A stretch of 64,000 nt of DNA from Paenibacillaceae bacterium (lineage in GTDB: Bacteria; Bacillota; Bacilli; Paenibacillales; Paenibacillaceae): assembly GCA_900766135.1 (NCBI GenBank), contig CAAFUF010000036.1, forward strand, positions 62,001-126,000. Reading direction: 5' to 3'. Shown here piece after piece: positions 7,872-17,275 of the stretch. The position numbers and the translations under genes are program-made. Positions within the stretch are counted from its first letter, which is position 1, and every line of letters begins with the position of its first letter. The notes beneath the pieces were generated by a model. The model was not told where the DNA came from and ran no database searches. It saw nothing but the letters and a program-made list of their open reading frames with translations.

Positions 7872-8504
7872 TTACCACACCGTTACGTTAGAGCTTCCGC
7901 TGCTCTGATAGCCTTCCGTCGCCAACACCTGGTAAGACCAGCTGCTCCCCAGGTTCATGCCCTTGCTCTTCCAAGCATTCACATGATTGCTGAAGGTGAT
8001 CGCAACGTTGCTGCCCGTTGGCCGTTTCGATTGCCGGACGCTCCAGAACTGTTGGAACGTTTGTGTGCCGTCGATCGAAGGCGCATTGTAGCGCATCGTC
8101 GTATAGATGTCGTAGGTGCCTCCGTCGCTGGTCACCGTACCTTTATGGGTGCCGGTCGGCCGGTACGTGCCCCAACTGTCGACGACGTAATATTCGATCA
8201 GCGAGTTTCTTGTCCATCCGTAAAGCGTTAAATAGCCATTTCCCGAAGGAGCCCATACGCCAGCATTGTAATTGATCGTCCGATTGGGTGAACCGACGCT
8301 CCAGCCTTTGCCGACCACGAAGTTCCCGGTATTTTGCCAGGTCACGCTGTAATTACCTCCGGACCCGTTTACCGCATTCACCGTCCCGCCGCCGTCCGTC
8401 CAATTTTGCCAATAATCCGTTGCTGCATTTGAGGTCGCCCCAAACAAACCGAAACTCATCGAAGCCGCCAGGAGTAATGTAAACATTTTCTTTTTCAACT
8501 TCAT
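7872..8504 (-). CDS. xynA: Endo-1,4-beta-xylanase, glycoside hydrolase family 11
   Basis: About 210 residues from ATG 8504, with GAGGAGG eight bases upstream. A signal peptide ([20 protein letters not shown], cleavage near AAT) precedes a single GH11 jelly-roll domain very close to Bacillus subtilis Xyn[28 protein letters not shown], the first catalytic Glu in [11 protein letters not shown], the thumb loop around YNAPSIDG, and the acid/base Glu in [10 protein letters not shown]. The enzyme is secreted and cuts xylan internally. There is no carbohydrate-binding module. A CcpA-type operator overlaps the promoter, which fits carbon catabolite repression. Identity and reaction are firm. Confidence 0.97.
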   Translation of the reverse strand: MKLKKKMFTLLLAASMSFGLFGATSNAATDYWQNWTDGGGTVNAVNGSGGNYSVTWQNTGNFVVGKGWSVGSPNRTINYNAGVWAPSGNGYLTLYGWTRNSLIEYYVVDSWGTYRPTGTHKGTVTSDGGTYDIYTTMRYNAPSIDGTQTFQQFWSVRQSKRPTGSNVAITFSNHVNAWKSKGMNLGSSWSYQVLATEGYQSSGSSNVTVW

Positions 8505-8690
8505 GATCAATTCCTCCTCAGAACTCTTTTTTTAATAAAGTAACTCGTTCCTGCTCCTTGCTTCTGCTTCTTACCGAGATGCGACTTTGCTTTTACGGGG
8601 CATCACCTACCTCGTGTCATAAACTAGAAACATTTAACTATCACCCCCCTTTGTTAGAAAATTATAGAAGGTAAGCGCATACATTTCACT
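8505..8690 (-). promoter_or_regulatory. xynA leader with promoter and candidate cre (CcpA) site
   Basis: On the minus strand a TATAAT box lies at 8666-8661. A 16-bp near-palindrome at 8669-8684 (plus strand AGGTAAGCGCATACAT) matches the cre consensus at about 12 of 14 positions and fills the spacer between the -10 and a poor -35 at 8689-8684. The following leader of about 150 bases contains two very short frames that end before the xylanase ribosome site: MFLVYDTR and MPRKSKVASR, the second preceded by AGGTAGGTG. Repression by CcpA is inferred from position and sequence. Confidence 0.6.
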
Positions 8691-8753
8691 TCGCAAAATA
8701 AAGGTTTTATCTTCTTTTTTACATAGAATGATAGAATTAAAGATTCGGAGAAT

Positions 8754-8777
8754 AAAAAAGCGACTCCAATGGAGTCG
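8754..8777 (-). terminator. Terminator after the toxin gene
   Basis: CGACTCC (8761-8767) and GGAGTCG (8771-8777) form a perfect stem with a three-base loop. On the minus strand it is followed by six T residues (8759-8754). It ends the leftward antitoxin-toxin unit. Confidence 0.85.
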
Positions 8778-8794
8778 TTAAGTTCATGTACAGC

Positions 8795-9112
8795 TTATCT
8801 TACGAGCCAATGATAATCTTGTCTACAATCTATAATGTAATCTACATACACGGTCTCGTCTTGGATTTGATAGAGCACGAGGTACCATTTCTCTACGAAC
8901 ATCTTATGATACTTGTTTGGAGGGATAAACTCTGTATCCAGAAAAGGATATCGTTCCGGCATCCCCGTCAACGAACGGATCGCTTGGATCAAAATTCCTT
9001 TCGTGTTACGGGCAGCCTCCGGGCTCTTGTCCGCAAGAAACCGCAGATGACTTGCCAGCATTTGACGAGCCCGGTCGGACACGATCACTCGATATTCATT
9101 TGTTCTTCCCAT
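8795..9112 (-). CDS. RelE/ParE-family toxin
   Basis: About 105 residues starting at ATG 9112. The pattern is that of the RelE/ParE fold: YRVIVSDRARQMLASHLRFL for the first strand and helices, then AIRSLTGMPERYPFLD, and the closing YLVLYQIQDETVYVDYI with DCRQDY. The start overlaps the 3' end of the antitoxin gene by 17 bases, so the two are translationally coupled. RelE-type members cleave mRNA at the ribosome; ParE-type members inhibit gyrase. The tail HKMFVEKWYLVLYQI with a final Tyr in RQDYHW looks RelE-like, but activity cannot be settled from sequence. A terminator follows at 8754-8777. Confidence 0.85.
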   Translation of the reverse strand: MGRTNEYRVIVSDRARQMLASHLRFLADKSPEAARNTKGILIQAIRSLTGMPERYPFLDTEFIPPNKYHKMFVEKWYLVLYQIQDETVYVDYIIDCRQDYHWLVR

Positions 9113-9380
9113 GCTGGGCCTCATCAATAACGCTATCCAAATACACGTCGAGTTCGTCCAGTGTTACACCCGTACGCCCTGCCAAGCGATCTTCTTGTAC
9201 GGCCAGAAGTTCTTCTCTTAGCTTCAGCATTTTTTCGCGGCGGGTGAACGCTTCGATGTCCATCACGACGAGATCCCCCTCACCGTTCTTGGTCAAATAT
9301 ACAGGTTCACCTGAACTTTTACACAAATCCGCAATTTCATTATAGTTTTGCCGGATGCTGGCCGACGGCTTGATTAACAT
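9096..9380 (-). CDS. Phd/YefM-family antitoxin
   Basis: A 94-residue protein with TAGGAGGGG just before ATG 9380. The N-terminal part (IKPSASIRQNYNEIADLCKS, then EPVYLTKNGEGDLVVMDIEA) is the Phd/YefM DNA-binding fold; the charged C-terminal half (REELLAVQEDRLAGRTGVT) would wrap around the toxin. It precedes and overlaps the RelE/ParE gene, the usual antitoxin-first order, and is expected to autoregulate the pair through an operator just upstream. No mutation is seen in either partner, so the module appears intact. Confidence 0.88.
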   Translation of the reverse strand: MLIKPSASIRQNYNEIADLCKSSGEPVYLTKNGEGDLVVMDIEAFTRREKMLKLREELLAVQEDRLAGRTGVTLDELDVYLDSVIDEAQHGKNK

Positions 9381-9472
9381 CCAACCCCTCCTACATAGCC
9401 ATATTATGATCTTATTATACCTATTTCTTGCTATGCATTCAAATTAGGGTTGGCTTGCGAATTATTCAAATT

Positions 9473-10564
9473 TTATTCTTTTGGCATTTTCATATATTGG
9501 TCGTAGAGCTGCTCAAACGTTTCGTACCGATTCACCGTCCTCCCCACCTTGTGGTATTCCTCCAGATATTCATCCATCACCCGCAGGAAATGATCCCTCA
9601 CCCCATCCAGATGATCTGCGTCAAAATACTGCATTATATCGAACTTCGGAGTTCCTATCAACTGTGTCATTTCATCAAGGAAACCTTGCGCCCCCATCGC
9701 CGCATGGAAGGCGTAAGACTTGTCTTTCATTTCCGTACTGGCGATCAGCTTGTTGCGGTAATTGCACCACAACTCCTCATAAGTCCCCGATAGGTTATCC
9801 CGTGTTGGGACAGGCCGCTCATTCAACTCCCGATCCATCCTTTGATAGAGGTGATGCATGCTTTTCAGCAATTGGCCGGTTGCGCTTCGAATTTCATCCA
9901 CGGTCTTCGCGTTCACCACGGCCATATAGTTGTTTTCATAGTTGTCGGGAAGATGTCGGTAGGTTCGGGTCTCCTCCAGGTATCTCTTGATTCCGCGTTT
10001 CAAATAAGTATTGTTCAAATGCGTCAGCGCGTTGATCAGGTTGTATACCACTTCGCACGAAGCGTAACGAACCGTTCCGATGTCATCCGCAAGCCAAGTA
10101 TGGGCATATTCCTGTTTCGCCCGGTCGATGTGCTTCTTCGCCCTGCGGATACAGGCGCTCCCGATCGGTTGGGCTAAGGTATCTAAGGCCCTTTGTTTAT
10201 ACGAATTGAATTTCTCCAAATCTTCAGGTTTCGCGCAATATACGATCTGCAGATCAACCAGGCACGAGACCATCGGACTTTCCAAATTCGCTTCGTCCTC
10301 AATTCGGGTATCCCAAGGCGTGCAATAAAGATCGTATCCGACCTCCCCGAGGACAAAACAATGCGATATGCCCCATCCGCGATCCGTGTTATTGATGATG
10401 ATCAGATCCAAGTCGCTTTTCTCATGGTAATCGCCTGTGCGGAACGAACCTGTCACCCCGATAATGGCAATATCCTCCGGAAAGTCCCGCTTCGCACGTT
10501 CAATCACCATACGGATGATTTTCTCATTCTTGTCGAACAACTGCTGCCTCTTTAGATCATCCAT
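9473..10564 (-). CDS. Nucleotidyltransferase-domain protein of unknown substrate
   Basis: A 363-residue protein. The N-terminal domain carries the polymerase-beta-type signature GSFRTGDYHEKSDLDLII near residues 38-57: G-S followed at the right distance by D-L-D, the two metal-binding Asp residues. The rest is helical (EVVYNLINALTHLNNTYLKR, QLLKSMHHLYQRM). This layout resembles small-molecule nucleotidyltransferases such as aminoglycoside O-nucleotidyltransferases, but similarity beyond the core motif is not enough to name a substrate. It is a single gene with no toxin or HEPN partner beside it. Its T-rich 3' side lacks a clear hairpin. Confidence 0.75.
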   Translation of the reverse strand: MDDLKRQQLFDKNEKIIRMVIERAKRDFPEDIAIIGVTGSFRTGDYHEKSDLDLIIINNTDRGWGISHCFVLGEVGYDLYCTPWDTRIEDEANLESPMVSCLVDLQIVYCAKPEDLEKFNSYKQRALDTLAQPIGSACIRRAKKHIDRAKQEYAHTWLADDIGTVRYASCEVVYNLINALTHLNNTYLKRGIKRYLEETRTYRHLPDNYENNYMAVVNAKTVDEIRSATGQLLKSMHHLYQRMDRELNERPVPTRDNLSGTYEELWCNYRNKLIASTEMKDKSYAFHAAMGAQGFLDEMTQLIGTPKFDIMQYFDADHLDGVRDHFLRVMDEYLEEYHKVGRTVNRYETFEQLYDQYMKMPKE

Positions 10565-10687
10565 TCCTCTACCTCCTCGACCGTTCGGCCCTTGTCGTGC
10601 GAGCCCTGTCTGGTTTCATTATAGAGGTGTACCGCACCAAGCAATATTCCGAGTTTCATTATAGAAAAGAAATACGGGGGCAAAAGA

Positions 10688-10715
10688 AAAACACCTGAGG
10701 CAAACCAGGTGTTTT
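10688..10715 (-). terminator. Terminator of the sodium symporter gene
   Basis: AAAACACCTG (10688-10697) pairs with CAGGTGTTTT (10706-10715). The T-rich flank on the minus strand follows the stop of the leftward gene by eight bases. The structure is symmetrical and could work in both directions. Confidence 0.85.
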
Positions 10716-10722
10716 CCCGTTC

Positions 10723-12072
10723 TTAAAACTTGATGACTCCGGTGGTATGCAGCAGGACAAGCACAACGAGTACCGGAGCAATATACCGAATCATAAACAG
10801 CCATATCCGGAACCAGCCGGCCTTAAGCCCGGCAGCGTCCGCGGCATTCTTCCAGAAATACCCCGCAAAGACGGTGGTAATCAGGCCGCCGAGCGGCAAC
10901 AGAATATTCGAGGTGATGAAATCGAGCCAGTCAAAGAAGTTCTTCCCGCCCATGTCCGTAAATGCCGGCACGACGCCAAAGGACAAGGCGGAAGGGAGTC
11001 CGACTAACAGGATCAATACGCTGACGATCGTCACGGATTTTCCGCGGCCCCAGCCCCAACGGTCCATGACGTAGGAGACCGGAACTTCCAGCAGCGATAC
11101 CGCGGAGGTCAATGCCGCAATCGCCAGCAGGATGAAGAACAACCCGCCAAAGAAAGCCCCGAACGGCATCGCCGAGAATGCGGCAGGAAGCGCGATGAAG
11201 ACCAAGGATGGGCCGGCATCAGGTTCCAATCCGAAAGAGGCGGTCGTCGGGAAGATAATCAGCCCCGCAATCAGCGCGTAGATCAAGTCCCCTGCCCCGA
11301 TCGCCAGGGTTGCCGAGCCGAGAGATTGGCGTTTGTCTACATAAGCTCCGTAGGTAAGCAAAATGCCCATCCCCAGCGACAACGAGAAAAAGGCATGTCC
11401 CAGCGCAACCAATGCCGCTTCTGGACTCAATTTCGAGAAATCGGGTTGAAGGAAAAAAGATACGCCCGCTCCGGCTCCGGGCAAGGTCAAAGCCCGAATC
11501 ATCAATATGACCAAAAGAACGATCAAGCCCGGAATCAGCACCTTGTTGAACCTCTCGATGCCGCCGGAGATCCCTTTCCCCACCACGAATCCGGTAATCA
11601 GCACGGCCGCCGCCTGCCATACAAGCGGCATGTAGCCTTGGGTAAACGCGCCGAATTGCCCGCTATAATCTGCATCGGCAAACAGATTTCCGCTGAAAGA
11701 CTGTACGGCATAGTGAAGCGTCCAACCGGCAACGATGACATAAAAACTCAAGATGAGAAAAGGGGCGATGACTTGCAGCACCCCGAGGTGTCCAAACACT
11801 TTGGGACCGCCGGCTTTAACAAAAGACGTGGATGCACTGCCCCGGCCGGCCCGCCCGATGGCCAACTCCGCCAAAAGCAACGGCAAGCCGATCAAGATCA
11901 AACAAACGATGAACAGCAGGAAGAACGCGGCTCCCCCGTTTGCGCCCGTAATATATGGGAATTTCCACATATTCCCTAACCCTACCGAGCTGCCGATGGC
12001 GGCCATAATAAATCCGGCAGAAGAGAAGCGCTCATTCCGTCCTTGGCCTAGATGATTTTGCGTTGTTTTCAT
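10723..12072 (-). CDS. Sodium-dependent transporter, neurotransmitter:sodium symporter (SNF) family
   Basis: A 449-residue membrane protein with about 11-12 hydrophobic segments. The first segment has the family signature AAIGSSVGLGNMWKFPYITG near residues 25-44, including the unwound helix that binds Na+ and substrate, followed by GGAAFFLLFIVCLILIG. NSS transporters of this short bacterial kind (as in Bacillus YocR/YhdH or LeuT) move amino acids into the cell with sodium. The substrate is not readable from sequence. The gene has TATAAT-type sequence and a GGGGGG ribosome site upstream, and it begins 79 bases after the end of the broken helicase gene, which is transcribed in the same direction. 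Confidence 0.92.
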   Translation of the reverse strand: MKTTQNHLGQGRNERFSSAGFIMAAIGSSVGLGNMWKFPYITGANGGAAFFLLFIVCLILIGLPLLLAELAIGRAGRGSASTSFVKAGGPKVFGHLGVLQVIAPFLILSFYVIVAGWTLHYAVQSFSGNLFADADYSGQFGAFTQGYMPLVWQAAAVLITGFVVGKGISGGIERFNKVLIPGLIVLLVILMIRALTLPGAGAGVSFFLQPDFSKLSPEAALVALGHAFFSLSLGMGILLTYGAYVDKRQSLGSATLAIGAGDLIYALIAGLIIFPTTASFGLEPDAGPSLVFIALPAAFSAMPFGAFFGGLFFILLAIAALTSAVSLLEVPVSYVMDRWGWGRGKSVTIVSVLILLVGLPSALSFGVVPAFTDMGGKNFFDWLDFITSNILLPLGGLITTVFAGYFWKNAADAAGLKAGWFRIWLFMIRYIAPVLVVLVLLHTTGVIKF

Positions 12073-12150
12073 GGTGCCCCCCAGTTTTTTTGTATTTTTT
12101 TATTATAATAAATAAAGCTGAGGTAAGGGATATGAAATTTCTCCCTTATT

Positions 12151-13776
12151 TCATGATTTTTTTACGGGATTGGCCCGCTCCAACAACCCCAATTCAAGGC
12201 AAGTTCGCGTCGATAAGGCTTTTTCCTCCACCTCGAACCGAATATGAATACGTTCCTCGCCCACCTTCACAATGACTCCCATTCCAAAAGCCCTGTGAAG
12301 AATGGCATTCCCTTCGATTAAATCGGCCCGATTCCGGATTCTTATAAGTGATCAGTTCCAAATGCTTCTTCGCCCGGGTCATGCCCACATAAAATAGCCG
12401 GGTTGCCTCTTCCATCATCTCATCGTTCCCCTTATCGTCCTTGGATGGAAGGAGCCCCTCCACAAGGTCGATCATATATACCCGATCAAACTCCAACCCT
12501 TTCGCACTGTGCATCGTTGTGAAGGTGACGACATTCTGCCCTCTCCTCGACTTGGCTGTTCTCAAAGCCGACTCCAAGTGCTTTAATCTGCCGGCAAACT
12601 CCTCCATCGTATTTAACCCCGCCGCATAATCCTGCACCGGCACCCGGTTTAACAAATTATCGAAAACCGATTCGTCATTACGGATCTCGAGCAGTGCCGC
12701 CATCTGCTGCTTGCTGATGTATCCGTTGAATTTCAAATGGATCTTCTCCAGAATATCGGGCCTTTTATCCGTGAACGTCATTCGCATGAAATTGAGGATA
12801 TCCTCAACCACCCAATGGGAAAAGAACCGGTTGTCCGCATCTTTCATATAGAAGGGGATGCCGGCACGATCGAATTCATTCATTAACGCGATGGAAGAAG
12901 AATGATTCCGATAGAGGACAGCCACCTCGGCAAGATTCTCGAGCTGTTGAATCTCCTGCACCAGATATTTGGCCTGGTTGCCGTAATCGTCCAAACACCG
13001 AATCTCGATCGGCTTGCATGGAGGATTCTTCGTAAACATGTTCTTGTTGTAACGGTCCTTATTTCGCTGGATGAAGCTGTTAGCCGCCTCAACGATCTCC
13101 CGGGATGAACGGTAGTTTTGCTCCATGAACAAAATCGCCGCATCCGGATAGACCCGGCTAAATTGAAGCAAATAGCTTGGTTCCGCTCCTCGCCAACTAT
13201 AGAGGCTTTGATCCTCGTCGGCGACGACGCATAAGTTGTGGTGCTTCTGCACCAGTTTTTCGATAATCGCATGCTGCACCATGGACGTATCCTGGCTTTC
13301 GTCCGTAAGGACATAATCATATCGTTCCTGATATTTGCGAAGCATACTCTTATTTCCGGCGAAGACTTGTTCGCAAACGACCAGCATATCGTCAAAATCC
13401 AGCAACAGCAAACGGGTCCCGGATTGTTTGAAGGCTTCATATTCCCGCAGAATCCGTTCGGCATGAGGCACGTCCACTTTTACCGTGGACCATTGATCGG
13501 AGGGGATCATTTTATTTTTGATATAGCTAATGTAAGTGGTGAGCTCATCTAATTACGCAAAATGATCCCAGGATGAATCCCTGCCTCCTCGATCAGATAC
13601 CCGATTCGCATCATGATCGTTGTCGTCTTCCCCGAACCGGGCGAAGCTAACAAAAGCAAGGGGCCCTCAGTTTGAAGGACCGCTTGCTTCTGGATTTCGT
13701 TTAGTTCAATACCCAAATCTTCCTTCTTACGCAGGAAGAAGGACTCCATTTTGCTCATGGTGACTGACCCTTTCAA
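12151..13776 (-). pseudogene. UvrD/PcrA-type superfamily 1 helicase, inactivated by deletion and frameshift
   Basis: Two reading frames on the minus strand carry one helicase. The first (13776-13549) has the Q-motif region LNEIQKQAVLQTEGPLLL and the Walker A ASPGSGKTTTIM, then stops. The second (13510 downward) resumes with motif II TDESQDTS, motif III DEDQSLYSWRGA, EQNYRSSREIV and motif VI TRLFYVGMTRAKKHLEL. Motifs Ia and Ib, well over 100 residues in relatives, are missing between them; the joining text LDELTTYISYIKNK is readable only in a shifted frame. A second lesion, one extra C near 12336, shifts the last 50 codons; correcting it restores GNAILHRAFGMGVIVKVG and a natural end at 12151. 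Such helicases unwind DNA with ATP; this copy cannot make a whole one. Confidence 0.85.
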
Positions 13777-13931
13777 AAACGTTCATAGATAGCATTCAAG
13801 TTCCTCCGGTCATTATACCTTTCGATCAGGTTACGGAACAACCAGGAGGGCTGATTTTGCATGAAAATGGAAGTCGCAATCCATATTAAAATCGTCTGTA
13901 AAATCCCAATATTGCAGAGGAGCAGGATAAC

Positions 13932-14579
13932 ATGAAGAAATGGTTCCCGGCGTTGCTGTTCACTTTGGGGCTTGTCTGCAGCATCGTGCAGCCCCTATCC
14001 GTAGAAGCGATGGCGAATCAAAAAGATCCCTCGGTTTGCCTCAGCCCCAAGATGGTGCAGTTGAAAGGCGATATGCAGAAGGCATGGATCGACCATACCA
14101 TTTGGACGCGAAGTTATATTGTCAGCGCCATGTCGGATCGTCCGGATCAGAAGGACGTGCTGGACCGGCTGTTGCAGAACCAGCAGGACATCGGCAATGC
14201 CATCAAGCCTTATTATGGCGAAGCCGCCGGCAATCAACTGGCCAACCTGCTAAAGGAGCATATTCTGATCGCAGTGAAGATTGTAGCGGTAGCCAAAGCG
14301 GGCAATCAAGCGGACATTAAAAAGTGGGATGAAGCGTGGCACAAAAATGCGGACGACATAGCCAAATTCCTAAGCGCCGCGAATCCGAACTGGCCGTTCA
14401 AAACCCTGCAAGACATGCTGTACACGCATCTGCAACTGATCACGGAAATCGTCCTGAACTGCCTGAAAGGCGACTGGAAAGCGGACATCGCCGCAACCGA
14501 CAAGAACGAGATCCACCTGATTCATTTAGCGGATCTGCTGACGGAAGGCATCGTGAAGCAATTTCCGGAGAAGTTCTAA
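13932..14579 (+). CDS. Secreted helical protein of unknown function
   Basis: A 215-residue product starting at ATG 13932 after GAGGAGCAGG. A clear signal peptide (KKWFPALLFTLGLVCSIVQP, cleavage near VEAMA) is followed by an all-helical region with conserved-looking spacing: KGDMQKAWIDHTIWTRSYIV, DRLLQNQQDIGNAIKPYYG, LLKEHILIAVKIVAVAKAG, MLYTHLQLITEIVLNCLKGD. Two Cys residues could pair outside the cell. The pattern suggests a four-helix bundle. I do not recognise a named family with certainty. The gene stands alone, ended by a strong hairpin at 14595-14627, and faces the leftward dihydrouridine synthase gene. Confidence 0.75.
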   Translation: MKKWFPALLFTLGLVCSIVQPLSVEAMANQKDPSVCLSPKMVQLKGDMQKAWIDHTIWTRSYIVSAMSDRPDQKDVLDRLLQNQQDIGNAIKPYYGEAAGNQLANLLKEHILIAVKIVAVAKAGNQADIKKWDEAWHKNADDIAKFLSAANPNWPFKTLQDMLYTHLQLITEIVLNCLKGDWKADIAATDKNEIHLIHLADLLTEGIVKQFPEKF

Positions 14580-14594
14580 GGGAAGGCAAGATGG

Positions 14595-14627
14595 AGAAGA
14601 CACCCGGAGGGATTCCGGGTGTCTTCT
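14595..14627. terminator. Strong hairpin between convergent genes
   Basis: AGAAGACACCCGGA (14595-14608) and TCCGGGTGTCTTCT (14614-14627) are perfect complements around a five-base loop. There is no long T-run, but its place between the convergent genes at 13932-14579 and 14656-15639 fits a shared terminator. Confidence 0.7.
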
Positions 14628-14655
14628 GGCGTTTACGGGATATTAGCTGCTTCAT

Positions 14656-15639
14656 TTACCGGTCCGGCGTCTCGTCCACCTGTTGCGCAAATTCATCCAG
14701 AAGCGCACGAACTTCATCGGTAGACGTTGTGCTCATCAACTGATTCCTTAATTCGCTTGCCCCTCTAAACCCTTTGACATATATCTTAAAAAAACGATGC
14801 AGCGCTTTAAACGGGCGCGTCTCCAATTGCCCGGAATACTGATCATGAAGATCAAGCTGCAATCTTAACAGATCCAGATGTTCCGTGCTGCTATGTTCCC
14901 TCGGCTCTTTTTCAAAAGCGAACGGATTCTTGAAAATCCCTCGTCCGATCATGATTCCATCCACGCCATACTGTTCAGCCAGCTTCAAGCCCGTTTGCCG
15001 GTCCGGAATATCGCCGTTAATCGTGAGCAGCGTCTGCGGTGCCACACGATCGCGAAGCGCCTTAATTTCAGGAATCAATTCCCAATGCGCATCGACTTGG
15101 CTCATTTCCTCTCGGGTACGCAAATGGATCGATAGATTCACAATGTCTTGCTTCAGGATATGGGTCAACCAATCCTGCCACTCATCCACCTCCGTGAAGC
15201 CAAGTCTCGTCTTGACGCTTACGGGGAGTCCCCCTGCCTTTGCTGCCTGGATGATGTCGGCGGCAACCTCTGGACGGAGAATTAATCCGCTCCCCTTCCC
15301 ATTGGAGGCCACATTAGGGACCGGGCAGCCCATATTGATATCAATTCCTTGAAATCCTAATTTCGCCATATCGACACTCATCTTTGCAAAATACTCCGGT
15401 TTATCGCCCCATATGTGTGCCACGATGGGTTGTTCGTCCTCGGTAAAGAGCAAACGCCCCCGTACGCTATGATTCCCCTCAGGGTGACAATAGCTCTCCG
15501 TATTGGCAAACTCCGTAAAGAAGACATCCGGTTTTCCTGCTTTACTGACGACATGGCGAAACACGACATGCGTCACGTCTTCCATCGGTGCAAGTATAAA
15601 AAAGGGGCGCGGCAAATCGCGCCAGAAATTATGGTTCAT
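14656..15639 (-). CDS. tRNA-dihydrouridine synthase
   Basis: A protein of about 327 residues; ATG 15639 is chosen because GGAG lies seven bases before it. It has the Dus TIM-barrel pattern: [18 protein letters not shown] near the start with the FMN-binding region, then [21 protein letters not shown] text with the catalytic Cys in [16 protein letters not shown], and [18 protein letters not shown]. The C-terminal helices ([20 protein letters not shown]) bind tRNA. Dus enzymes reduce uridine in the tRNA D-loop using NADPH and FMN. Which D-loop position it modifies is not predictable here. It is a single gene. Confidence 0.93.
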   Translation of the reverse strand: MNHNFWRDLPRPFFILAPMEDVTHVVFRHVVSKAGKPDVFFTEFANTESYCHPEGNHSVRGRLLFTEDEQPIVAHIWGDKPEYFAKMSVDMAKLGFQGIDINMGCPVPNVASNGKGSGLILRPEVAADIIQAAKAGGLPVSVKTRLGFTEVDEWQDWLTHILKQDIVNLSIHLRTREEMSQVDAHWELIPEIKALRDRVAPQTLLTINGDIPDRQTGLKLAEQYGVDGIMIGRGIFKNPFAFEKEPREHSSTEHLDLLRLQLDLHDQYSGQLETRPFKALHRFFKIYVKGFRGASELRNQLMSTTSTDEVRALLDEFAQQVDETPDR

Positions 15640-15746
15640 TTTCAAACTCCAATCTTCTCGTTAGCCTACCTCATATTCTATTATAAAGGCTCCCCCTTGC
15701 TTAAGCATCCCCAGTTTCCTCCAAACAAATCGCATGAACACACGAT

Positions 15747-17171
15747 TCATTTCCTGATGGGCCTTTTATTCGGCAAGAAGGCGATAAACAGGAAGGAGAG
15801 GACCGTGAACCCTACGGTCCACATAAAGGTATGATGATATGCCGCATTCAGCGTTGCGAGATTGTGAACGGATTGAGCGTTGATTTGATTTTGCAAGATG
15901 ACGGCAAAAACGGATGCTCCAAAAGCCCCTCCTATTTGTTGGAGAATCCGGGTGGCGCTGCTGGCATGCGGGACCAGTTCTTGAGTTAAGCCTTCATAAG
16001 CCGTTGCCATTATAGGGAGCATCAGCCCCCCAAGTCCTCCCCCGCGGACAAGCAGGGAAATCGCTAGCAGAACTTCGCTGGTGTCGGCACCCCCCAAGGC
16101 AAAGGGGAGGGTTCCGAGCAGCGTCAGTAGCGTACCGCAGAGCACCACCCATCGTGAGCCGATGGTATCGGTTAGCTTCCCTGCTAATGAGCGCGTCAAT
16201 AACATCCCTATCCCTTGAGGAATCAATAATAACCCTGAAGCGAGCACACTCTCTCCGCGAACCTGTTGATAGTAGAGAGGTAATAATAACATGCCTGCAT
16301 AAGAGGAGAGTCCTGATATAAACAGAAGGCAGGATGACGCGGTAAAGGGTTTGCTCTTGAATATCCGCAAGTCGATGATAGGATGATGAGATTTTTTCAG
16401 CACATACAAGCAGAAGACCATCAGAAACAGAAGTCCGGTAACCACCGGAAAGAGGACGGAGGTTTGAAAGAAGCCCTGCTCCGAGCTGACCTGGGTCAGC
16501 CCAAAAATCATCAACACGAGACTAGGAGATAACAAGGTTAAACCTAGGATGTCTAATTTTTGAGGTTGATTGGCGACAGCGTCTTTGGGCAAGCCCCTTA
16601 CGGCTAGGAGGAACGCGAGCAAGCAAACCGGAATATTGACATAAAATATCCAACGCCAATTCAGACTATGGATAATCACCCCGCCTAATACGGGACCGAG
16701 AATCGGGCCGATCAGAACCGGTAAACCCACGATCGCCATGACCCTGCCTAATTTCTCTCCTCCCGCCGCCCGCACAATCATCGTCTGCATGATGGGCATC
16801 ATCAAGCCGCCGCCTAAGCCTTGAATCACTCTGAAGGCGATGAGACTCCCCACATTCCAGGCTAAGCTGGACAATACAGAGCCGACTAAAAATAAACTCA
16901 AAGCCAACATCCACATGTTCTTTCCGCCGTAACGATCAACCGCCCAGCCGGAAATAGGGATAACCATGCCAATGGCAAGCAAATATCCCGTCATGACCCA
17001 CTGAATCGTTGAAACGGAAGCGTGCAGCGCCGTTCCAAGGGTATCGATGGCTACGTTCATTATGGTAGTATCGAATAAAGGGGCAAGCAGCCCGATCAGC
17101 AGAATCCATGCCACTTTCATCACGGCTGGATCTATTTTCGGGTTAGCTGCAAGTTCGCTTGGTTTATCCAT
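15747..17171 (-). CDS. Major facilitator drug exporter, DHA2 (14-TMS) family
   Basis: A 474-residue membrane protein with about 14 hydrophobic segments. Recognisable motifs are LFDTTIMNVAIDTLG in helix 1 (family motif D1), GWAVDRYGGKNMWM after helix 2 (motif A), RVIQGLGGGLMMPIMQTMIV in helix 4, and GPILGPVLGGVI in helix 5 (motif C, typical of drug/H+ antiporters). Close relatives include EmrB, LmrB and QacA types. A TetR repressor is encoded divergently, with inverted repeats between, which is the classic arrangement for an inducible drug pump. The compounds exported cannot be told. A GAGGAGTGG ribosome site precedes the ATG. Confidence 0.92.
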   Translation of the reverse strand: MDKPSELAANPKIDPAVMKVAWILLIGLLAPLFDTTIMNVAIDTLGTALHASVSTIQWVMTGYLLAIGMVIPISGWAVDRYGGKNMWMLALSLFLVGSVLSSLAWNVGSLIAFRVIQGLGGGLMMPIMQTMIVRAAGGEKLGRVMAIVGLPVLIGPILGPVLGGVIIHSLNWRWIFYVNIPVCLLAFLLAVRGLPKDAVANQPQKLDILGLTLLSPSLVLMIFGLTQVSSEQGFFQTSVLFPVVTGLLFLMVFCLYVLKKSHHPIIDLRIFKSKPFTASSCLLFISGLSSYAGMLLLPLYYQQVRGESVLASGLLLIPQGIGMLLTRSLAGKLTDTIGSRWVVLCGTLLTLLGTLPFALGGADTSEVLLAISLLVRGGGLGGLMLPIMATAYEGLTQELVPHASSATRILQQIGGAFGASVFAVILQNQINAQSVHNLATLNAAYHHTFMWTVGFTVLSFLFIAFLPNKRPIRK

Positions 17172-17196
17172 GTCATACCACTCCTCATCCGAATTA

Positions 17197-17249
17197 GAAA
17201 CTTAACGTTTCTTATTTGAATCTATGATATAATAAAGAAATAAGAAACG
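17197..17249. promoter_or_regulatory. Operator region between the exporter and TetR genes
   Basis: CGTTTCTTATTT (17206-17217) and AAATAAGAAACG (17238-17249) are perfect inverted repeats. GAAAC (17197-17201) and GTTTC (17207-17211) form a second, smaller one. A TATAAT-like box (ATATAATA) lies between the arms. The palindromes cover the starts of both divergent transcripts, as expected for binding by the TetR protein at 17276. Confidence 0.7.
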
Positions 17250-17275
17250 CAACGTATTTTATTGGAGGTTCGTTT

